Part shown: piece after piece, positions 58,188 through 64,000 of the stretch | Position numbering within the stretch: the first letter of the stretch is position 1 | Layout: every line of letters begins with the position of its first letter | DNA from: CAZVON01 sp964628435 | GTDB lineage: Bacteria > Patescibacteriota > Microgenomatia > Levybacterales > UBA12049 | Direction: 5' to 3' | DNA: 64,000 nt | NCBI GenBank assembly: GCA_964628435.1 | Contig: CAZVON010000001.1 | Coordinates: 1-64,000 of the forward strand | Position numbers and translations under genes: made by a program | Notes under the pieces: model-generated | The model's database searches: none | The model's input: only the letters and a program-made list of their open reading frames with translations | What the model was told of the DNA's origin: nothing

Positions 58188-60076
58188 TGAAGTTTAACTA
58201 GCATGAGCACTTTACTCATAATATCTTCCGCGCTGATACCAACATATTTTAAAAGTTCGTCTTTTGTACCAGAATGAGGAATTTGGGAAACAGCCATTTT
58301 GTAAATTTGTGCTTTGCTGCTGGCCAAAGCTGACTGAACAAAATCGCCTAACCCCCCATGATCATAATGATCTTCTACAGTAATAACGACATTTTTCTGT
58401 GTTTTCTTCACACAATCTTCAAGTGTTTTTTTATCAATTGGTTTAATAGAATAACAATCAACTATTCTTACCAGGACACCTTTCTTTTTAAGCTCTTCGT
58501 ACGCTTTTAATGCTTCGTGAACTGTGATTCCCGCAGCTGCGATACTTAACATGTCATTTTGAGTGAAGCGAAGAATCTTTGAACCACCTATTTTAAATTG
58601 TTCTTTGACATCATACAAAACTGGTGTTTTTGGCCGTAAAGTCCTCACATAAGAAATACCGCTATGAGCAGCTATCAAAGGCAAAATTTTGGCAGATGAT
58701 GTCGCATCGCTTGGGTGAAATATTATAGAATCCGCAATTGCGCCAAATAAGGCAAAATCTTCAAGTCCCATCTGAGACGCGCCATCTTCTCCAATAGAAA
58801 CTCCTGCGTGTGAACCAACGAACTTTATATTGGCTTTTGACAAAGCAGCCATGCGAATTTGATCAGCAGCTCTTGTAAAAAACGCAGCAACGGTAGAAAC
58901 AAATGGAATTTTTCCTCGGCTAGAAAGCCCAACAGCTGCTCCAACCATATTCTGTTCGGCAATAAAGCATTCGACAAATCGATCGGGAAAAACATTTTTA
59001 AAATCGTAAGAAAAGGTTGAATTTTTTACATCGCCGTCTAATGCATATACTCGATCATCAAGTGTAGCAATGTGAGCAAGCACTTTTCCGTATACTTCCC
59101 GAGTGGCAATTTGTTCTCCTTTACTATAATGGAATTGAGGGATAACTACAGTGGAAGAGTTTTCACCATCGTGCTGCTCTTTCGCACGAGAACGAACACT
59201 GGCAAGAGGAAAACTGGCATATAATTTTTGTGGTAATCTTAGCGCAAATTTAAAAGAGTCATTTACTTGTCCTAATTGTACAATTGCTTTATCCAACTGA
59301 TCTTTAGGGATCGCTTTTCCATGCCACCCATCCTTTCCTTCTAACAATGAAACTCCCTTTCCTTTTTGAGTATCTGCAATAATTGCAAAAGGCTTATCTT
59401 TCGTCTTTAATGCCTGATCGTACGCTTTTTGAATATCAGAAAAATTATGACCATCTATTTCTATGATTCCCCATCCAAAAGCCTCAAATCGTTTGGCATA
59501 TTCACTTATGTGGTGACCAAACATTGTTTCCTGACTTTGCCCTAACCCATTTATATCTAGAATGGCGATTAAATTATCAAGTTTATAGTACGATGCAAAA
59601 TTACAAGCTTCCCATATATTGCCTTCTGCTAGTTCTCCATCACCTAACAATACATAGGTTTTGTATACCAGATTTTCTTTTTTCCCCGAAAGTGCAATAC
59701 CAGCACCAATAGAAAGGCCTTGTCCAAGTGCCCCGGTTGCTGCCTCGGTATAGGGAAATTCTAATGTTGGATGTCCTTCAAGCCTGCTTGAAAGCTGTCG
59801 CAAGGTCTTTAATTCTTCCAATGGAAACGCTCCAGCAACCGCATATAAAGTATAAAGAAGCGGTGCGGCGTGACCTTTTGAAAAAATGAGCCGATCATTA
59901 TTGGGGTTTTGTGGGTTTTTAATATCAAATGTATAATACTCATCAAATAAAACGGTCGCAATGTCTGCCGCAGATAAACAGGAGGAGGGGTGTCCAGAAC
60001 CCGCCTGCGTTGTTGAAATCAAGCACCATTTTCTTACCAGAGCTGCTTTTCGTTTCAAGTTTATACTTTTGGTCAC
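58184..60076 (-). CDS. tkt: Transketolase
   Basis: 630 residues. N-terminal TPP domain: STTQAGSGHPSSCLSAAD, KGHAAPLLY, LLGDGELAEGNIWEA; pyrimidine domain from GEQIATREVYGKV; FIAEQNMVGAAVGLSSRGKIPFVST includes the catalytic Glu. GTG start at 60076 is supported by a TAAAAT box exactly 6 nt upstream. A segment KILRFTQNDMLSIAAAG replaces the usual KVLREGKDVTIIATG; the DNA under it is a repeat (58550-58580). Carries out C2 transfers in the pentose phosphate pathway; divergent from uppP. Confidence 0.95.
   Translation of the reverse strand: MTKSINLKRKAALVRKWCLISTTQAGSGHPSSCLSAADIATVLFDEYYTFDIKNPQNPNNDRLIFSKGHAAPLLYTLYAVAGAFPLEELKTLRQLSSRLEGHPTLEFPYTEAATGALGQGLSIGAGIALSGKKENLVYKTYVLLGDGELAEGNIWEACNFASYYKLDNLIAILDINGLGQSQETMFGHHISEYAKRFEAFGWGIIEIDGHNFSDIQKAYDQALKTKDKPFAIIADTQKGKGVSLLEGKDGWHGKAIPKDQLDKAIVQLGQVNDSFKFALRLPQKLYASFPLASVRSRAKEQHDGENSSTVVIPQFHYSKGEQIATREVYGKVLAHIATLDDRVYALDGDVKNSTFSYDFKNVFPDRFVECFIAEQNMVGAAVGLSSRGKIPFVSTVAAFFTRAADQIRMAALSKANIKFVGSHAGVSIGEDGASQMGLEDFALFGAIADSIIFHPSDATSSAKILPLIAAHSGISYVRTLRPKTPVLYDVKEQFKIGGSKILRFTQNDMLSIAAAGITVHEALKAYEELKKKGVLVRIVDCYSIKPIDKKTLEDCVKKTQKNVVITVEDHYDHGGLGDFVQSALASSKAQIYKMAVSQIPHSGTKDELLKYVGISAEDIMSKVLMLVKLH
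58550..58580. repeat. Repeat element remnant inside transketolase
   Basis: Reverse strand reads AAAGATTCTTCGCTTCACTC then AAAATGACAT. This is the widespread ATTCTTCGCTTCGCTCAGAA-type repeat of bacterial intergenic regions, here in frame and coding for ILRFTQNDM. Confidence 0.65.
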
Positions 60077-60082
60077 GCCATT

Positions 60083-60111
60083 ATTTTAAAGGTATTGAAA
60101 AGGTAAAGCAA
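60083..60111 (-). promoter_or_regulatory. Leaderless promoter of transketolase (GTG start)
   Basis: Minus strand TTGCTT (60106-60111), 17-bp spacer, TAAAAT (60083-60088), 6 nt, GTG at 60076. The 6 nt include an ATG with an immediate stop after two codons (ATG GCG TGA). Confidence 0.65.
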
Positions 60112-60129
60112 CCACTTCTTTTTTCTTGC

Positions 60130-60135
60130 TATAAT
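60130..60135 (+). promoter_or_regulatory. -10 box of uppP
   Basis: Consensus TATAAT, 11 nt before the ATG at 60147, giving a leader of about 5 nt. Confidence 0.55.
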
Positions 60136-60146
60136 AATGCAAATAC

Positions 60147-60920
60147 ATGACTTATATTGATGCGCTATTGTTGGCAATTGTCGAAGGAATTACAGAGTTT
60201 TTGCCAATTTCTTCAACTGGACATCTTATTTTAGTCACTAACTTACTTGCTATTTCGCAAACTGACTTTGTTAAGAGTTTTGAAATTTTTATTCAGTTAG
60301 GAGCTATCTGTGCTGTAGTATTTCTCTACTGGAAAACCTTGTTGAATTCTCCCAAAATTCTTAAACAAATTCTTATTGCATTTTTACCAACTGCCTTACT
60401 TGGATTTACGCTCTATAAACTCATTAAAGAATTTTTACTCGGCAATGCTGTGATTACAATAGCAGCATTGCTCATTGGAGGAATTCTATTAATTATTTTA
60501 GAACTACTATATAAAGAAAAAGAGCATCATTACGGGTCTCTTGAGCACATTCCGTTAAAAACAGCATTTTTAATGGGTGCATGCCAATCAATTGCCATGA
60601 TTCCAGGAGTTTCAAGATCTGCAGCAACTATTATAGGCGCGCTTCTGTTAGGAACAAAAAGAAAAGCAGCAGTTGAGTTTTCTTTTGTGCTAGCTATTCC
60701 AACCATGCTTGCTGCCTCATCACTTGATATCTTAAAAGGTAGTTATTTCTTATATTCTTCTGAACAAACTATTATGCTCCTCATCGGCTTCTTGGGATCG
60801 TTTGGTGTTGCTATTATTGCGATAAAATTTCTCCTGCAATATATTCAACATCATTCTTTTATACTTTTTGGAATTTATCGAATAGTCCTTTCTTTATTCT
60901 TTATCCTTTTTATTCTCTAA
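60147..60920 (+). CDS. uppP: Undecaprenyl-diphosphatase UppP (BacA family)
   Basis: 257 residues, eight helices. Both family motifs are present: VEGITEFLPISSTGHLIL (about 11) and IPGVSRSAATIIGALLLG (about 151). Recycles undecaprenyl-PP to the monophosphate for wall synthesis. Followed by MazG-like and MGMT-like genes on the same strand. Confidence 0.95.
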   Translation: MTYIDALLLAIVEGITEFLPISSTGHLILVTNLLAISQTDFVKSFEIFIQLGAICAVVFLYWKTLLNSPKILKQILIAFLPTALLGFTLYKLIKEFLLGNAVITIAALLIGGILLIILELLYKEKEHHYGSLEHIPLKTAFLMGACQSIAMIPGVSRSAATIIGALLLGTKRKAAVEFSFVLAIPTMLAASSLDILKGSYFLYSSEQTIMLLIGFLGSFGVAIIAIKFLLQYIQHHSFILFGIYRIVLSLFFILFIL

Positions 60921-60925
60921 TCTGT

Positions 60926-60931
60926 TATACT
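60926..60931 (+). promoter_or_regulatory. Extended -10 of the MazG-like gene
   Basis: TGTTATACT carries an extended TGn motif, 16 nt upstream of the ATG at 60948. An AGGAAGA Shine-Dalgarno-like sequence lies between. Confidence 0.5.
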
Positions 60932-60947
60932 ACAGGAAGAAAGATTT

Positions 60948-61304
60948 ATGAATTTAAAATCACTTCAAGAAAAAATAAAAATACTGGCGGAACAAACTAC
61001 TCCAAAGTATCGCCTGTACACACCAACAGAAAAAGCAATTCTTACGAAAACCGTTAAGTTAAACGAAGAAGTTGGAGAACTCTGTAATGATATTCTAAGT
61101 ATCCTAAAATTACAAAGACGTGCCAAACTTCAAAAATTTGATAGAAGAAATATATATCAAGAATTTGCTGATGTTGTTATTACAACCATTCAACTTGCGG
61201 CAATTGCGGGGGTGGACATAGAACGTGCTGTTTCGGACAAACTGAAAAAAATTGAAGAAAGATACTTAAAAGAAAAACAGCTTCCTCAAGAAAATAATCA
61301 ATAA
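60948..61304 (+). CDS. MazG-like nucleotide pyrophosphohydrolase
   Basis: 118 residues, helical. LNEEVGELCNDILSI provides the EExxE part, and EFADVVITTIQLA the ExxD part of the MazG metal site. All-alpha NTP pyrophosphohydrolases of this kind clean up damaged or excess nucleotides. It lies 27 nt after uppP and 9 nt before the alkyltransferase-like gene. Confidence 0.85.
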   Translation: MNLKSLQEKIKILAEQTTPKYRLYTPTEKAILTKTVKLNEEVGELCNDILSILKLQRRAKLQKFDRRNIYQEFADVVITTIQLAAIAGVDIERAVSDKLKKIEERYLKEKQLPQENNQ

Positions 61305-61313
61305 ACAGATACA

Positions 61314-61616
61314 ATGACTACTTTTGGGAAAATTTACGCAGTTGTTAACCTAATTCCAGCAGGAAAAGTAACAACATACAAACAGATTGCTCAAAAAGTA
61401 GGAGTTAAAAATCCACGCATCGTTGGCTTTGCTATGCACGCAAATAAAAAATTACACATCGTACCTTGCCATAGAGTTGTTGGTAGTAACGGCAAGCTAA
61501 CTGGCTATGCTATGGGAGGAATTCAAAAGAAAAAAGAGCTACTCGTCCAGGAAGGAGTCTTGTTTATAGGTAAAGATAAAGTAGATCTTAATAGATCCTT
61601 ATATCATTTTAGCTAA
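61314..61616 (+). CDS. MGMT/Ogt-type DNA-binding domain protein
   Basis: 100 residues. GKVTTYKQIAQKVGVKNPRIVGFAMHANK is the winged-helix part and VPCHRVVGSNGKLTGYAMGG contains the PCHR active site with its Cys. Being only the C-terminal domain, it could be a minimal O6-alkylguanine alkyltransferase; ATL proteins have Trp in place of Cys, which is not the case here. Ends 4 nt before the stop of the convergent gene. Confidence 0.9.
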   Translation: MTTFGKIYAVVNLIPAGKVTTYKQIAQKVGVKNPRIVGFAMHANKKLHIVPCHRVVGSNGKLTGYAMGGIQKKKELLVQEGVLFIGKDKVDLNRSLYHFS

Positions 61617-61620
61617 TATA

Positions 61621-62238
61621 TTACTCAACAACTTCTTCTGCTTCTAATATGACTTCGTCCCCACCTGCATCAGTAGATGAATGTGGCGTTGAAGAAGCTT
61701 GGTTGGTAAAATTAAATGTCGATGTTATTATGTCCACACTTTTTTGCCAAAACTCGTCTTTACTGTTGAAATAAACAGCAATTTGGAATAAAATTCCCTG
61801 ATCAACTGCTCCAATCATATATCCCCCTTTTACTTGTATTTCTTTTGCAGAAAGATTCCCTAATTGACTATCTTTTGATTGCGGTACTTTATTACTTTGC
61901 ACCCAATCATTGGTTGTTTTTAACTTTGTGTCAGTTACTTTGATCGAAATATTTCCTGCGGTAACTTTCGATCTAAGATCAAGATCCGAATAGGTATTAG
62001 AATCTGTATTTTCTTTAACGTCTATTGTAATATTGTCGGGATGTTGAAAGGTAAATCCGGCTGAATCTTTATAGGTTTTTAGTTTTTTTGACGGTAATTT
62101 TTGGGTAAGTGTTAGTGCTGTATCCTGTTTTTGATCTACAGTTTCATTATTTTGTTTCATCACGAAGAAATAATAAACACTCCCGATCGCAAGCAAAAGA
62201 AGCAATACTACTATTCCATTTATTATCCTTTTATTCAT
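61621..62238 (-). CDS. Membrane-anchored PsbP-like exported protein, function unknown
   Basis: 205 residues from the ATG at 62238, 7 nt after a TATACT box; earlier in-frame ATG codons overlap the promoter. One N-terminal helix (about 5-25), then YKDSAGFTFQHPDNITIDVKEN and, at the end, DIITSTFNFTNQ. The pattern FTFQHPD...STFNF parallels FSFKYPKEW...STFQF of the frameshifted protein at 37100, so the two are probably paralogues. The last 25 residues are acidic. Confidence 0.65.
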   Translation of the reverse strand: MNKRIINGIVVLLLLLAIGSVYYFFVMKQNNETVDQKQDTALTLTQKLPSKKLKTYKDSAGFTFQHPDNITIDVKENTDSNTYSDLDLRSKVTAGNISIKVTDTKLKTTNDWVQSNKVPQSKDSQLGNLSAKEIQVKGGYMIGAVDQGILFQIAVYFNSKDEFWQKSVDIITSTFNFTNQASSTPHSSTDAGGDEVILEAEEVVE

Positions 62239-62245
62239 CTGTTTT

Positions 62246-62293
62246 AGTATACACTGAAGCATTTTGACTGTAAACAGTTTCATGTGTTACAGT
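62246..62293. promoter_or_regulatory. Overlapping divergent leaderless promoters
   Basis: Plus: TTGACT (62264-62269), 18 bp, extended -10 TGTTACAGT with TACAGT at 62288-62293, then 6 nt to the ATG at 62300. Minus: TTTACA (62269-62274), 17 bp, TATACT (62246-62251), 7 nt to the ATG at 62238. The -35 boxes overlap by one base. Confidence 0.7.
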
Positions 62294-62299
62294 GAAAGT

Positions 62300-62743
62300 A
62301 TGACAATAAAAAAAATAGTTTACGGATTGCTTTTTCTTTTGTTTATGTCCATGTTTTCTCAACCAGCTGAAGCTGCAAAAGTTCTTCCTCAATCAAAAAG
62401 TGCAAAAACACAAAGCATGTATAAAGCCCCTTCAGCAACCTCACTCACCGTTTATCCAAGGCTTCGAAGAGATCGACTCGCGTTACTTATGAATTTTGGG
62501 AATCTCACTGTTGCGCAATCTGTTTCGTATATGTTATATTACAAAACCAATGGTCAAGATGAGGGAGTAGCAGGATCAGTCAGTACACAAGGACAATCAA
62601 CAGCATACCGTGAACTATTATTTGGTACTTGTTCTAAAAATGTGTGTCGATACCACTATAATATCACCGATATGCGATTAGAAATAAGTGCAGAGCTTAA
62701 AAATGGCAAAAAAATCCTGCGCAAGTACCGAATAAAAGTTTAA
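62300..62743 (+). CDS. Small secreted protein, function unknown
   Basis: 147 residues from the ATG at 62300, fixed by the -10 box. N-terminal signal peptide (about 1-24, with AEAA cleavage-like end), then a basic stretch and a beta-rich domain (SVSYMLYYKTNGQDEGVAGSVS, YRELLFGTCSKNVCRYHYN). Two cysteines could form a disulfide. No family was recognised. Its stop overlaps the stop of the small minus-strand ORF at 62740. Confidence 0.65.
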   Translation: MTIKKIVYGLLFLLFMSMFSQPAEAAKVLPQSKSAKTQSMYKAPSATSLTVYPRLRRDRLALLMNFGNLTVAQSVSYMLYYKTNGQDEGVAGSVSTQGQSTAYRELLFGTCSKNVCRYHYNITDMRLEISAELKNGKKILRKYRIKV

Positions 62744-62856
62744 AACCTTTTAATAAACTGTTTTAATTTCTTAAAATCGTTTTCAATAAGTGGTTTATTC
62801 TTCTGAAAACGAAGCAGACTCCCTGATCGCCCCATAAAGAGTGCTTTCTTGTCCAT
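62740..62856 (-). CDS. Possible 38-residue basic protein coupled to the preceding gene
   Basis: ATG at 62856 overlaps the stop of the upstream minus-strand gene (TAATG) and the frame is open to a TAA at 62740-62742. The product is basic (MDKKALFMGRSGSLLRFQKN then KKLKQFIKRF). The TAATG arrangement supports translational coupling. It could be a C-terminal tail separated by a point change, or chance. Confidence 0.4.
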   Translation of the reverse strand: MDKKALFMGRSGSLLRFQKNKPLIENDFKKLKQFIKRF

Positions 62857-63689
62857 TAGGGGTATATCGATCGTGCAGCTTTTCTTTTTTTTTCTTTGAT
62901 CGGACTATGATATGGTTCTAAATCAAAAACATTGTGGTACGGAAACACATTGTCTGGAACCGTAATCACTCCATTATTATGTAATTCAACATATTGTTGT
63001 AATATCACTCCTAAATGCATGAGAACTAGCTGAGCATCAACATGACGGATATGCTTTAAAGGAGCAGCATAATCATAAGGCAAAGACGTTGTTTCTATAC
63101 TATCTCTTGTTAATGGCATTTGAGGCCGAGAAGCTCTCGGAGAGTATCTCACCAATAATCCAAATGTACCGTTTTGTTTGACTCCAAAAGAAAGTGCTCT
63201 TCTTTTATTATGGTCATAATATGTTAGAGAGAATTGTATTCTGTCCGGTGCAGTTTCATCGTCTGCTCTTGGGAAAACTGGATATTCTGTCATAATCCTA
63301 AATTCTTCATGTCCTTTTTTTTCTCCGAACTCAACCAATTTCCACCGTGGCAATCCAGTATCCCACCATTCATTTTCCTGCACTACTATTTTTAAACGTT
63401 CATCGCTTTCTCTTGCGTCTTCTCGCATAAATGCTTGCAGCCTAGACATTGAGTCTTGGATAAGTTTAATCGCTCGTTGGTCTCCAATTCTAGAACCATC
63501 ACCATATTGCACTCTTTCCCATAATGGACCATGTTTTATCCCATACGGATTTAGAGAAGAAAAATATGCTGCAATTTGTGGAGCTAGGTCACTTGGTTGT
63601 GCTTCTGCAGTTTTTGGAACCTCTTTCGCAAGAACTAAGGGAGCTATAACCGCTGATGATGGTGCTTCTGTTAACATTGAAGGCATCAT
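62856..63689 (-). CDS. Hypothetical soluble protein, function unknown
   Basis: 277 residues from the ATG at 63689, 7 nt after a TATAGC box; a TTG at 63752 would add 21 residues. No transmembrane segment. The middle (GPLWERVQYGDGSRIGDQRAI, then NEWWDTGLPRWKLVEFGEKKG) and the beta-rich part (FRIMTEYPVFP, FSLTYYDHNKRRALSFGV) look like one globular domain. The C-terminus is lysine-rich. No family recognised. It could be a phage- or CPR-specific protein; no phage gene is near. Confidence 0.6.
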   Translation of the reverse strand: MMPSMLTEAPSSAVIAPLVLAKEVPKTAEAQPSDLAPQIAAYFSSLNPYGIKHGPLWERVQYGDGSRIGDQRAIKLIQDSMSRLQAFMREDARESDERLKIVVQENEWWDTGLPRWKLVEFGEKKGHEEFRIMTEYPVFPRADDETAPDRIQFSLTYYDHNKRRALSFGVKQNGTFGLLVRYSPRASRPQMPLTRDSIETTSLPYDYAAPLKHIRHVDAQLVLMHLGVILQQYVELHNNGVITVPDNVFPYHNVFDLEPYHSPIKEKKRKAARSIYP

Positions 63690-63831
63690 ATCAGATGCTA
63701 TACAATTGTCAAGCAGATGCGTTACAAAAAAGTGGTACGGCAACTGTATCAATCATACAAATAAGGCACTAAAAAACAAAAAATACTCGCTGAGATGAAA
63801 CAAGAAAGTATAAAAAGAATGAGTCAGTAAT

Positions 63832-64000
63832 TTATTTCTTTGGTGCTTCTTGAATATCTTTATGGAGTTGCTTTTTTAAATCCGCTGCTGCTTTTTTAAT
63901 TTTTTCTTCTATATTATCTACTCTTTGGTTGAGTAACTCCCATATTTTATCATTATTGTCATAACGGACATGATGTAAGAGTATTTTTTTATCTTCATCG
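63832..64000 (-). CDS. Partial coiled-coil protein, 5' end beyond the window
   Basis: The minus strand is open from the window edge to a TAA at 63832. The visible 55 residues (KIWELLNQRVDNIEEKIKKA, then ADLKKQLHKDIQEAPKK) form a strongly charged amphipathic helix, probably a coiled coil. Function cannot be judged from this fragment. Confidence 0.55.
   Translation of the reverse strand, partial: DEDKKILLHHVRYDNNDKIWELLNQRVDNIEEKIKKAAADLKKQLHKDIQEAPKK

Noticed and set aside
1..64000. Recoded UGA (as Gly) known from some CPR lineages
   Set aside because: TGA ends several clear genes (for example at 1093 and 2651) and no gene needs read-through of TGA.
1..64000. tRNA, rRNA, tmRNA, RNase P or riboswitch genes
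   Set aside because: No T-loop GTTCRANNC with matching acceptor stem nor other RNA signature was found by reading; a covariance search was not possible.
1..64000. CRISPR array, prophage or insertion sequence
   Set aside because: No regularly spaced repeats, no integrase, terminase or transposase reading frame.

Overview
The window is AT-rich (roughly one third GC by eye), densely packed, mostly operonic DNA that uses TGA as a normal stop. The gene set suggests a Patescibacteria/CPR genome, most likely of the Microgenomates type: an archaeal-size AspRS, a minimal SufD, DUF3048, DUF4446 and DUF5679 proteins, threonine-proline-rich linkers, very small secreted proteins, and no phage or insertion sequence. 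This placement is inference from gene content. No tRNA, rRNA, CRISPR array or transposase was seen. Two runs of ten Ns (49920-49929 in tsaB, 55405-55414 in prfB) show a scaffolded draft. Several genes carry single-base deletions, some of which may be assembly errors.

Layout. 1-8500: an exonuclease fragment, then a stress and signalling island (GlsB-like protein, two small membrane proteins, a soluble GAF histidine kinase translationally coupled to an unrecognised P-loop-like protein, an OmpR/PhoB-type regulator, a GT4 glycosyltransferase, a debranching-type glucosidase, a KGG-repeat protein, a CheY-like receiver). 8700-17800: envelope genes (GH18 protein, two D,D-carboxypeptidase-like proteins, PBP1A, DgkA, PAP2) with gltX. 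17750-24720: aspS, recJ, cca, an ABC exporter, yqeY. 24716-29260: a five-gene operon ending in secD-secF. 29912-36994: a Suf iron-sulfur operon (sufC, B, D, S, U plus a ferredoxin) that also holds a membrane glycosyltransferase and an EEP hydrolase. 37943-48543: glycan synthesis (GT39-like protein, DPM1-GtrA fusion, UXS, Gmd, Rmd, Ugd, RmlABCD). 48540-58152: CAP protein, the t6A genes tsaE-tsaC-tsaB, ftsE-ftsX-M23, prfB, an Nramp-like transporter. 58184-64000: transketolase, uppP, MazG-like, MGMT-like and small unknown proteins.

Three patterns cut across the genes. (1) Four intergenic regions in the first 8.5 kb carry tandem TTCTTRC-like half-sites at exact 11-bp spacing, the arrangement bound by OmpR/PhoB-family regulators; one lies directly upstream of the local regulator gene, so a local two-component regulon is predicted. 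(2) At least nine starts lie exactly 6 nt after a -10 box (others 7 nt), indicating leaderless mRNAs, whereas near-perfect GGAGGTGA Shine-Dalgarno sites are found mainly before proteins of under 90 residues. (3) Short palindromic elements sit in frame inside coding genes (recJ at several places, secF, transketolase, a Thr-Pro-rich protein), resembling the palindromic elements known in Rickettsia.

Other notable items are an M23 peptidase whose LytM domain appears circularly permuted beside ftsEX, and an alanyl-tRNA synthetase-like fragment spliced into prfB beside the assembly gap.
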